DNA of 5,249 nt from Candidatus Magasanikiibacteriota bacterium (lineage in GTDB: Bacteria; Patescibacteriota; Patescibacteriia; Magasanikbacterales; UBA922): NCBI GenBank assembly GCA_023246555.1, contig JAHFIC010000046.1, positions 1-5,249 on the forward strand, in the 5' to 3' direction. Of the stretch, positions 1 through 5,249 are shown one piece after another. The position numbers were made by a program, and so were the translations under genes. The first letter of the stretch is position 1. The number at the start of each line of letters is the position of its first letter. The notes beneath the pieces were generated by a model that did not search any database, had not been told where the DNA came from, and saw nothing but the letters and a program-made list of their open reading frames with translations.

Positions 1-1046
1 ATGGCTGGGGGGAAACCTGGTTTGACAATGCTCACAACATTGTCATGAATACGCTTGCGGTGCAGGGGATTGTGGGCATTGTGCTTTATGTCGCCATGTT
101 TGCGACAGCCATTGTTATGGTCTGGCGCGGGTATCGGCGAAAGGATATTGATTTGCACATCGCAACCACCATGACCGGATTTTTTGTCGCGCATTTTATT
201 GGCAATGTTTTTGTGTTTGAGAATCCGACATCGTATCTGTATTTTTTTTTCATGCTTGCCTGCGCGAATAGTCTCCTATCGCGCGGACAGCGTGCCGAGG
301 ATCGCGCTTCAACGCGCGAGGGGTCTTCAATAGCCATTGGACTCACCATCGTTGTGACGACCTTGGCCGCCATCCTCATTTTTATTTTAAATGTGAATGT
401 TGCGCGAGCGAATCGGGCGACATTGCGCACGCTTCGTAGCCTGTATAGCATCACCGATCCTGTCGCCGCGTATCAAGCAACCATTGCGATTCCTTCGCCA
501 CATATTGACGACATACGGAATGATTTCGCGCGGACAGTTCAACAAGTTATTCCCGAGTATGCGAAACATAATCAAAATGACCTGGCGCAAAAACTTCTCA
601 ATCTTGCCTTTGACGAGCTTAATAAAAATCGCACATTACACCCATTCGATATCCGCGTTCAGCTCCAACAAGCACAGTTGGCGGAAAATGGCGCTGTGTT
701 GTTCCAAAATGTCCCATTGCTGTTTCAAGCAGAAGAAGCGCTCATGGATGCGCTCATCAAATCTCCACGTCGTCAGCAGGTGCAATTTACTCTTGCCGCA
801 AATAAACTCCAGCTTCGGAAATTTGATGAAGCCATCGCGATCATGCAGCAGGCGGTTTCCAATGATCCAAAAGTTGGAGAGAGCTGGTGGCGGCTGGCGC
901 TCGTACAACAGGAGGCCGGTCTTGGGGCGGATGCGGTTGCCACCATTCGAGAGGCGCGATCCCGTGGCATTACATTTGATGCGCGCGGCGAAGATATTGC
1001 CAAAGCTATTCTCCCTCCCGAAGCACCGACGAATATAACGCCATAG
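1..1046 (+). CDS. O-antigen ligase/polymerase (Wzy/WaaL type) with C-terminal TPR-like tail, 5' partial
   Basis: The 3' part of a membrane protein that polymerises or ligates lipid-linked glycan at the outer face of the membrane. The reading frame is open from position 3, and the ATG at 45 lies inside the gene. Positions 3-110 encode WFDNAHN followed by a hydrophobic helix starting LAVQGIVGIV; this matches the Wzy_C pattern of a periplasmic loop with a D-x-(A/P)-H-N motif, then a G-x-x-G helix. Counting from the ATG at 45, membrane segments lie near residues 4-27, 39-58, 62-78 and 96-118. The rest is soluble and helical: residues 241-308 look like about two TPR units (KFDEAIAIMQQAVSNDP, then WWRLALVQQEAGLGADAV). 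The N-terminal helices lie outside the window. Ligase and polymerase cannot be told apart from this part. The 3' end overlaps the convergent glycosyltransferase by 41 bp. Confidence 0.85.
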   Translation, partial: GWGETWFDNAHNIVMNTLAVQGIVGIVLYVAMFATAIVMVWRGYRRKDIDLHIATTMTGFFVAHFIGNVFVFENPTSYLYFFFMLACANSLLSRGQRAEDRASTREGSSIAIGLTIVVTTLAAILIFILNVNVARANRATLRTLRSLYSITDPVAAYQATIAIPSPHIDDIRNDFARTVQQVIPEYAKHNQNDLAQKLLNLAFDELNKNRTLHPFDIRVQLQQAQLAENGAVLFQNVPLLFQAEEALMDALIKSPRRQQVQFTLAANKLQLRKFDEAIAIMQQAVSNDPKVGESWWRLALVQQEAGLGADAVATIREARSRGITFDARGEDIAKAILPPEAPTNITP

Positions 1047-2184
1047 TGTCTTCTATCATTCGTTCACGCACGTAGTATCTCGAGGGAAAATCGTTCATGC
1101 CGCTTTCCGCCATCGCTTTTGAGCTTTCCGGATGCGTGATTGCATCAACCATTGCTTGGCCGAGTTCCAAAGGATTTTCTTTTTCGACCAATCGTCCGGT
1201 TTCTTTATCTTGGATGATTGAAGGCGTGCCGCCGACGTCAGTGGCAATGATGGGAATGCCATGGAGCTTTGCCTCGAGGAGCGCATAGGGGAGCCCCTCT
1301 TTGCGAGATGGCAGGACAAACACATCAAATGCATTCAAGTATTTGACCGCGTCTGGAAGGAAACCGGTCAGATGGACGCAATCGGAAAGATTGAGTTCTT
1401 GAATTTTGGTAGTAAGATTTTTTGCCTCTGGTCCGTCGCCGATCAACACGCATTGTGCTCGGTGAAGCGCATCGCGGCGCATGTCGTATGCGTACAGAAG
1501 AATATCAAGTCCCTTGGTTGGGAAAAAATTAGCGATGGTGCCGATCCAGGGCGTATCCATAGGGATGTCGGCAGCTGTTTTTTCTCTAAGCGCCGCTCGC
1601 GCATCATGGCGCGACAGTATCTCTTGTTGTCTTTCAATTCCCGGCGGTATGACCGCAAGTTTGTGCATTGGCACGCCCAGATGCTGGCCGCTTTGGGCGT
1701 CTTCCTCAGAGAGGACAATAATTTTTGATTTCTGGCGGGCTGTCCAGCGTTCAAGCATACGATAAAGCGAGCGTTTCAGAAGAGACATTGGTTCATGAAA
1801 AATCCATCCGTGGACCGTATAGATGATGGTAGGGGGTACAGCGTTGAGTTTATAGCTTGCGAGTGAACCGATGACGCCTGCCTTTGTGCTATTAAGGTGG
1901 ACGATGTCGGGGGTGAGTTTTTTGTAGAGGCGGCGAATTTCAAAGACCGCAAGCAGATCGTGGAGAGGAGAAATATCGCGGCGGAGGTGTTTGAGTTGTA
2001 TTACATCAATTTCCGGGTTGTCTTTTAGTCGTTTTTGGAGATCATCCGCGCCATGCGGTTCGCCAGTCGCAACAATCGATAAAAATTTTTCTTGGGCGCC
2101 TTCGGCAAGGTCGGCAACATACTTTTGCGCGCCGCCCCATGGCCCGCCTTGGGTAATGACGTAGAGAATCGTGCGTTTTTGCAT
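1006..2184 (-). CDS. GT4-family (GT-B fold) glycosyltransferase
   Basis: A complete 392-residue cytoplasmic or membrane-associated enzyme that transfers a sugar from a nucleotide-sugar donor to a growing glycan, retaining anomeric configuration if it follows the GT4 family. The N-terminal Rossmann domain opens with TILYVIT and a glycine-rich acceptor loop at residues 13-23 (GGPWGGAQKYV). HLNSTKAG (96-103) and HGWIFHEP (125-132) belong to the same domain. The C-terminal donor domain has IPPGIE (179-184), NFFPTKGLD (219-227), LIGDGPE (247-253) and the E-x7-E motif E296-E304 (EGLPYALLE), then IIATDVGG. Length is normal for GT4. The ATG at 2184 is favoured because the first beta strand starts a few residues after it; no Shine-Dalgarno lies close upstream. 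Acceptor and donor sugars cannot be named. It ends tail-to-tail within the upstream Wzy-type gene and is separated from the ParB-like gene by a terminator, so it is probably transcribed on its own. Confidence 0.92.
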   Translation of the reverse strand: MQKRTILYVITQGGPWGGAQKYVADLAEGAQEKFLSIVATGEPHGADDLQKRLKDNPEIDVIQLKHLRRDISPLHDLLAVFEIRRLYKKLTPDIVHLNSTKAGVIGSLASYKLNAVPPTIIYTVHGWIFHEPMSLLKRSLYRMLERWTARQKSKIIVLSEEDAQSGQHLGVPMHKLAVIPPGIERQQEILSRHDARAALREKTAADIPMDTPWIGTIANFFPTKGLDILLYAYDMRRDALHRAQCVLIGDGPEAKNLTTKIQELNLSDCVHLTGFLPDAVKYLNAFDVFVLPSRKEGLPYALLEAKLHGIPIIATDVGGTPSIIQDKETGRLVEKENPLELGQAMVDAITHPESSKAMAESGMNDFPSRYYVRERMIEDTMALYSSVLREGE

Positions 2185-2193
2185 ACGTATTCA

Positions 2194-2222
2194 ACTGTAC
2201 CGCAGTCTCTTTAAATGGTCAA
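2194..2222 (-). promoter_or_regulatory. Candidate sigma70-type promoter for the GT4 gene
   Basis: On the minus strand TTGACC (2222-2217) is followed after exactly 17 bp by TACAGT (2199-2194): 5/6 and 4/6 matches to the consensus boxes. The predicted transcription start near 2187 is only about 3 nt before the ATG, so the mRNA would be almost leaderless, which agrees with the lack of a Shine-Dalgarno. The -35 box uses the last two Ts of the terminator T-tract of the preceding gene. Found by eye; no expression evidence. Confidence 0.45.
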
Positions 2223-2254
2223 AAAAATGCGCCGCCGATAGATGCTCGGCGGCG
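2221..2254 (-). terminator. Rho-independent terminator of the ParB-like gene
   Basis: A perfect 9-bp GC-rich inverted repeat (arms 2254-2246 and 2238-2230, CGCCGCCGA/TCGGCGGCG) encloses a 7-nt loop. On the minus strand it is followed, after two bases, by seven consecutive Ts (2227-2221). The hairpin begins 29 bp beyond the ParB-like stop codon. There is no T-tract on the plus-strand side, so it acts in one direction only. It separates the ParB-like transcript from the downstream glycosyltransferase. Confidence 0.88.
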
Positions 2255-2283
2255 GATCACAGATAGGTGTCAACGTTGTCTTT

Positions 2284-3309
2284 TCACGACAAACGGGAAA
2301 TCCCTCTCGTTTTCTTGTCCTCCACGACGAGGAGGCCGGCTTCGAAGCGGGCGATCAGGCGAGTGAGCGCTTGGAATTTTTGGGTGAGCGATGCTCGTTC
2401 CGCTTCGTCCATGCTCTCCCAACGCTTGACGAAGCCGTTTTCGAGATAGGCATCCAAGCCGTTCGTAAGCCGGTCCGCGGCTTCGAGGAAGCGGTCGCGC
2501 TGTATTTGTTTGCGCTCGCCGCCATCTCGAATATCGGTCGCCCATGCGTATTCCGGAGCATCCCGATTTTGAAGGAAGTGTTCCAAGCGGAACATACCGT
2601 TTCCAGAATCAGCCATCGCGGGCTTGTCCGGTTTCGGTCTCGCCGCCACTTTCCGCTCGTGGAAGATTCGCTCGAGCATGGGTACGGTGATTTTGGACGA
2701 TCCATGCGAGCGTTTTTTGCCTTCTTCAACTACGGCGCGCATCTCGTCGTGGTTGCCTTTGCCGCATTGCTCGACGAGGAATCGCGCCGCCGCCGCACGC
2801 AGGTCACCGGTCGCGACCATCTCTTGGAGATCGTCCGGAAGCTCAAGCAGGACCAGTGCTCGGGAAATCTCTTTCTTGTCTTTGCTAACACGGCGCGCCA
2901 CCTCGGATTGTGAGATGTTGTGCTCGTCCATGAGCCGCCTGAATCCCCGTGCTTGCTCGATCGGGTTGTATCCTTGTCGCTGCAGACCGGAAATCAGTTG
3001 CCAGACGAAGGCATCGGGATTGTCCGGACGGACGCAGACGTCGATCATGCTAAAGACATCGTCATCGAGCGCCATGAAGGCGTTCCATCGCCGTTCACCG
3101 TCGATGATCCGGTAGGGTCTGCCGTCCTCCGTCGGTCGTTTTTTTCGGATATCGATCGGCACCCAGAGGCCGTTCTCCAGAATTGATTCGCGGAGCTCGG
3201 CATCGGCTGATGGATCGAAATACTTGCGGGGTTGATTGGGATCAGGCTCGATATCATGCTTCGAGACCGCAGTGTACTCGCCTTGAATTTCTATCTGTTT
3301 GGCTTTCAT
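2284..3309 (-). CDS. Orphan ParB/Spo0J-family (KorB-like) DNA-binding protein
   Basis: A 341-residue protein of the ParB/RepB/Spo0J superfamily; members bind DNA sites and, in the studied ones, act as CTP-dependent clamps in DNA segregation or regulation. Visible parts: an N-terminal ParB domain with D22PNQPRKYF (box I), RIIDGERRWNA (67-77, P-motif) and GLQRQGYNPIEQA (108-120, C-motif); then a helix-turn-helix region at about 131-160 (ISQSEVARRVSKDKKEIS, then LPDDL). The C-terminal part, about 200-341, is charged and helical and I do not recognise it as a standard ParB dimerisation domain. The second Arg position of GERRxR is Asn76, and the usual E-N before xQR is Ser107-Gly108. No parA lies beside it; its neighbours are glycan genes. 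The coding region is GC-richer than the flanks (for example 43 of 60 bases in 2761-2820, against 28 of 60 in 3481-3540). The ATG at 3309 has a good Shine-Dalgarno. A role in chromosome or plasmid partition, or as a regulator, is inference. Confidence 0.9.
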   Translation of the reverse strand: MKAKQIEIQGEYTAVSKHDIEPDPNQPRKYFDPSADAELRESILENGLWVPIDIRKKRPTEDGRPYRIIDGERRWNAFMALDDDVFSMIDVCVRPDNPDAFVWQLISGLQRQGYNPIEQARGFRRLMDEHNISQSEVARRVSKDKKEISRALVLLELPDDLQEMVATGDLRAAAARFLVEQCGKGNHDEMRAVVEEGKKRSHGSSKITVPMLERIFHERKVAARPKPDKPAMADSGNGMFRLEHFLQNRDAPEYAWATDIRDGGERKQIQRDRFLEAADRLTNGLDAYLENGFVKRWESMDEAERASLTQKFQALTRLIARFEAGLLVVEDKKTRGISRLS

Positions 3310-3313
3310 GTTG

Positions 3314-3318
3314 CCCTC
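3314..3318 (-). promoter_or_regulatory. Shine-Dalgarno of the ParB-like gene
   Basis: GAGGG on the minus strand lies 4 nt before the ATG at 3309 and supports that start. It is the only well-placed Shine-Dalgarno in the window, in contrast with the glycan genes. Confidence 0.7.
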
Positions 3319-3327
3319 GTAGGGGGT

Positions 3328-3356
3328 ACCTTACTGAACATTTTTTCTCGAGTCAA
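3328..3356 (-). promoter_or_regulatory. Candidate promoter of the ParB-like gene
   Basis: On the minus strand TTGACT (3356-3351, 5/6 match) is followed after 17 bp by TAAGGT (3333-3328, 3/6 match but with the key T, A and final T). The spacer contains a run of six As. The predicted start near 3321 gives a leader of about 12 nt that still contains the GAGGG ribosome-binding site. It lies back to back with the promoter of the divergent GT39 gene. Confidence 0.38.
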
Positions 3357-3366
3357 GAAGAAGCTA

Positions 3367-3395
3367 TTGAGCGGGATGGCATAGTTTCGTATACT
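3367..3395 (+). promoter_or_regulatory. Candidate promoter of the GT39-type gene
   Basis: TTGAGC (3367-3372, 4/6 match), a 17-bp spacer and TATACT (3390-3395, 5/6 match). The predicted transcription start is near 3402, about 3 nt before the ATG at 3405, so the transcript would be almost leaderless. An AGAGG at 3398-3402 is only 2 nt from the ATG, too close for a normal Shine-Dalgarno, and would be largely outside the mRNA. Confidence 0.45.
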
Positions 3396-3404
3396 GCAGA
3401 GGAT

Positions 3405-5048
3405 ATGGGAAATAAAAAATGGATTTTTTTGATTCTGCTTTTGGCAACCACGTTACGCTTTGTTCATCTTAGTTTCCATGATTCCTACACCGACGAAGCG
3501 ATTTTGGCATTTCGCGCGATTGGCCTTATTGACTATGATGGATCGTTGATTCAGACAACGCCGTGGCAGTGGGTGCCGGTCGTGCCCTGGTGGGCACATC
3601 TGTCGTTTCACGATCACCCGGTTGTTTTTTTTCTGCTCCAGCATGCCGCGATGCGCGTCTTTGGCGAGAACCTTTTTGCTGTGCGCTTACCGTCAGTTCT
3701 TGCCGGTATTGCATCGGTTGCATTGTTGTTTTTTATTGCCAAGCGCTTGTTTGATGAACGCACCGGTTTCATCGCCGCCGCGCTTTTGGCGGTGTCATCG
3801 TATCATTTGTGGGTTTCGCGTCTCGGAATTCAAGACGGAGTGATTATCGCGATCCTGCTCCTTATTCTTTTCCTCCTTTTCAAAACAAAAGAGGACGCGC
3901 GGTACTGGATTCTTGTCGGCGCGGCGCTCGGCATCGGCATCATCACGAAATATACTATTTTCATTGCTTTTCCGATCATCGCCCTCTTTGGCATGATCTA
4001 CCGTGTTCCCCTGATCAAAAGCCGCTTTTTTTGGTACGGCGTTTTTGTCATGGTGCTCTTTGCTTCGCCGAGCTGGATCTATAACCTCATGCTCTATCGC
4101 ACATTTGGACATTTTGATTTCCAAATTTCCGGATTTTTGGGACAAGAGGTCGCCGAGTGGCGCTACCGTATGGGCCGCGCACAGGTGGGTGAGTTGACCG
4201 ATCGATTTCATAATTTTTTTCTGGCACTGCTGTACGCCAATAGTCAATGGTTCAATGCGCTGACCGGCATTTCGATCGTGGCCGCGCTGAGTTTTTGGTG
4301 GAAAAAACGCAGTCCAGCCCTTTTGTTTTTGCTCGGCTGCACCATACTTATCTTTCTATGGTTTTTTGTCCTCGGCTCCACTTATCGGTTTGTAGTCATG
4401 ATCCTGCCATTTTTTATTCTCCTCATATCTGTGATGCTCTCGCGCGCGCCGCGGTCGTTTGTGTTCGTATTTTTTACTGCTGAATTGCTTTTTTCCATGA
4501 ACACTTTCTTTCTACCTCAGCCAGTTGGCCCACCGCTCATCGCATATGCAAACATACGCGAGGAGACAGAAGCGTATGGTTTCCAAACGCTTGATGCTTA
4601 TCTCGGCCGCTTGCTTTCGGGGCGCGTGTCAGCGTTGTTTGGATCTCCGGCATACCAATTTTTGACCGATCTGCAAAACAGGCGCATTCAGAAACTCAAG
4701 GCATCTGGCGCGGTGTCGTACCCTATTATGATCATTTACGATCATGATATGAATTTTGTCGCCAATCTCTGGCTCTTCCAGCGTCGTATTATCTATTCTG
4801 GTTGGCCTATTCTTCCGGATGATGATTTTTTAACAATCACCGGAGACGAGCGAGAATTATTCTTTCGCCGCCAAGGAATAGAAGAGTTTCTCTACATCGC
4901 AACCCTCCGGGAAGAGGTGAGGAATGCACCATCGGAACGTGTTGGAAAGCGTGACACCTTCGTGCCGTATCTTCTGTCAAAGGGAATCCTTCCGGAGATT
5001 ATTGCGGATCGATGGGGCACGCCAGCGTTTGCAGTGTATCATTTTTAG
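3405..5048 (+). CDS. GT39/ArnT/PMT-family polytopic glycosyltransferase
   Basis: A 547-residue integral membrane protein of the GT-C superfamily, which transfers a sugar from a polyprenyl-phosphate donor to a lipid, glycan or protein on the outer face of the membrane. After a first helix (5-20) comes the acidic loop HDSYTDEA (25-32); D30-E31 match the catalytic Asp/Glu region of PMT/ArnT proteins. H69-P72 (HDHP, then FFLLQHAAMRVFG) is the family's 'HPP' segment, and SRLGIQDG (138-145) a later conserved Asp loop. About ten to twelve hydrophobic segments run to about residue 368. The last 170 residues are a soluble, probably extracytoplasmic domain that I do not recognise. The ATG at 3405 is chosen because it directly precedes the first membrane helix; the frame stays open back to 3183, but that extension is antisense to the ParB-like gene and has no family features. 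Donor sugar and acceptor are unknown. Confidence 0.88.
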   Translation: MGNKKWIFLILLLATTLRFVHLSFHDSYTDEAILAFRAIGLIDYDGSLIQTTPWQWVPVVPWWAHLSFHDHPVVFFLLQHAAMRVFGENLFAVRLPSVLAGIASVALLFFIAKRLFDERTGFIAAALLAVSSYHLWVSRLGIQDGVIIAILLLILFLLFKTKEDARYWILVGAALGIGIITKYTIFIAFPIIALFGMIYRVPLIKSRFFWYGVFVMVLFASPSWIYNLMLYRTFGHFDFQISGFLGQEVAEWRYRMGRAQVGELTDRFHNFFLALLYANSQWFNALTGISIVAALSFWWKKRSPALLFLLGCTILIFLWFFVLGSTYRFVVMILPFFILLISVMLSRAPRSFVFVFFTAELLFSMNTFFLPQPVGPPLIAYANIREETEAYGFQTLDAYLGRLLSGRVSALFGSPAYQFLTDLQNRRIQKLKASGAVSYPIMIIYDHDMNFVANLWLFQRRIIYSGWPILPDDDFLTITGDERELFFRRQGIEEFLYIATLREEVRNAPSERVGKRDTFVPYLLSKGILPEIIADRWGTPAFAVYHF

Positions 5049-5050
5049 CG

Positions 5051-5079
5051 TTGACAACGGAGCAGATTTCGGGTAGAGT
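5051..5079 (+). promoter_or_regulatory. Candidate sigma70-type promoter of the SDR gene
   Basis: A perfect TTGACA (5051-5056), a 17-bp spacer and TAGAGT (5074-5079, 4/6 match) lie just after the GT39-type stop codon. The predicted start near 5086 leaves a leader of about 18 nt without a Shine-Dalgarno. The -35 box sits inside a short inverted repeat, CGTTG-A-CAACG (5049-5059). No terminator hairpin is seen between the GT39-type gene and this promoter, so read-through from upstream is also possible. Confidence 0.5.
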
Positions 5080-5103
5080 ACCAGAGATGTTTTTGGCTTA
5101 TTT

Positions 5104-5249
5104 ATGCGAATTTTGATCACCGGCGGTGCTGGGTTTATCGGGTCACACCTGTGCGATTTTTTGATTCAAAAAGGCCATCATGTCGTTTGTGTGGACAGTT
5201 TTTTTAGTGGGAGAAAAGAGAACATCGCGCATTTGTTACCCAACCCTCT
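5104..5249 (+). CDS. NAD-dependent SDR sugar-nucleotide enzyme, probably UDP-glucuronate decarboxylase (UDP-xylose synthase), 3' partial
   Basis: The first 48 codons of an extended short-chain dehydrogenase that modifies a nucleotide sugar in the cytoplasm. MRILITGGAGFIGSHLCDFL gives the first beta strand and the NAD-binding G-x-x-G-x-x-G loop (G7, G10, G13). HHVVCVDSFFSGRKENI (25-41) gives the second strand, ending in D31, which would bind the NAD ribose. The FFSGRKENIAHLL segment resembles the N-D/S-F-F-T-G-R-K-x-N-I stretch of bacterial UDP-xylose synthases more than GalE or RmlB, which favours UDP-glucuronate decarboxylase. The catalytic S/T-Y-x3-K residues lie beyond the window, so the exact reaction is not settled. 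The ATG at 5104 is set by the Rossmann strand; no Shine-Dalgarno is near. The product would feed the glycosyltransferases of this cluster, by inference. Confidence 0.85.
   Translation, partial: MRILITGGAGFIGSHLCDFLIQKGHHVVCVDSFFSGRKENIAHLLPNP

Noticed and set aside
22..27. TTGACA hexamer as a promoter
   Set aside because: It codes for part of the conserved FDN-AHN loop of the Wzy/WaaL-type protein, and no -10 box is placed sensibly before a gene start. The ATG at 45 is internal.
397..1038. Second plus-strand frame of 213 codons overlapping the Wzy/WaaL-type gene
   Set aside because: It lies in another frame of a gene with clear Wzy_C and TPR-like features. Its product has no recognisable domain and an unusual Arg/Ser/Cys-rich composition.
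2242..2913. Open frame of 223 codons on the plus strand, antisense to the ParB-like gene
   Set aside because: It lies almost wholly inside the ParB-like gene, which has full family motifs on the other strand. Its product is rich in Arg, Phe and His with no domain I recognise, and it starts within the terminator hairpin. It is a by-product of GC-rich coding sequence.
2284..3309. Classical parS site (TGTTTCACGTGAAACA-like) in or near the ParB-like gene
   Set aside because: I searched the gene and both flanks by eye and saw no match or near match to the chromosomal parS consensus.
3183..3404. N-terminal extension of the GT39-type gene from the ATG at 3183
   Set aside because: The frame is open, but the extra 74 codons run antisense through the start of the ParB-like gene and through the promoter region, with no membrane or family features. 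The ATG at 3405 directly precedes the first helix.
1..5249. Mobile-element ends, transposase or integrase, tRNA genes or a CRISPR array
   Set aside because: No long direct or inverted repeats flank the ParB-like cassette, no regular repeat-spacer pattern exists, and no frame encodes a recombinase. The idea that the cassette was transferred rests on composition and context only.

Overview
The window is a piece of a surface-glycan (envelope polysaccharide) gene cluster from a bacterium of moderate GC content. It holds five protein genes, two of them cut by the window ends. Membrane proteins rich in Phe and Ile, an O-antigen-ligase-type protein with a C-terminal TPR tail, short intergenic gaps and weak or absent Shine-Dalgarno sites are all compatible with a member of the Patescibacteria/CPR (Parcubacteria-like). 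That placement is inference from overall style, not from a marker gene.

Layout from left to right. (1) Positions 1-1046, + strand: the 3' part of a Wzy/WaaL-type O-antigen ligase or polymerase gene, with the conserved last periplasmic loop, the last membrane helices and a TPR-like tail. (2) Positions 1006-2184, - strand: a complete GT-B (GT4) glycosyltransferase whose 3' end overlaps the previous gene tail-to-tail by 41 bp. (3) Positions 2185-2283: a short gap with a strong intrinsic terminator for the gene to its right and a candidate promoter for the glycosyltransferase; the two overlap at the T-tract. (4) Positions 2284-3309, - strand: a ParB/Spo0J-family protein with no parA visible, richer in GC than its neighbours, and with its own promoter, Shine-Dalgarno and terminator. 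(5) Positions 3310-3404: a 95-bp divergent promoter region. (6) Positions 3405-5048, + strand: a polytopic GT39/ArnT/PMT-type glycosyltransferase using lipid-linked sugars. (7) Positions 5049-5103: a gap with a good sigma70-type promoter. (8) Positions 5104-5249, + strand: the first 48 codons of an extended-SDR sugar-nucleotide enzyme that most resembles UDP-glucuronate decarboxylase (UDP-xylose synthase).

Read together, the SDR enzyme would make an activated sugar, the GT4 enzyme would add sugars in the cytoplasm, the GT39 enzyme would transfer a polyprenyl-linked sugar on the outer face of the membrane, and the Wzy/WaaL protein would polymerise or ligate the glycan. The ParB-like gene is the one member that does not fit. 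It looks like an independent cassette inside the glycan locus, and its CTP-binding motifs depart from the family at positions known to matter. That is the most interesting signal here. I found no CRISPR array, tRNA, rRNA, transposase or insertion-sequence ends, and no gene-free stretch longer than about 100 bp.
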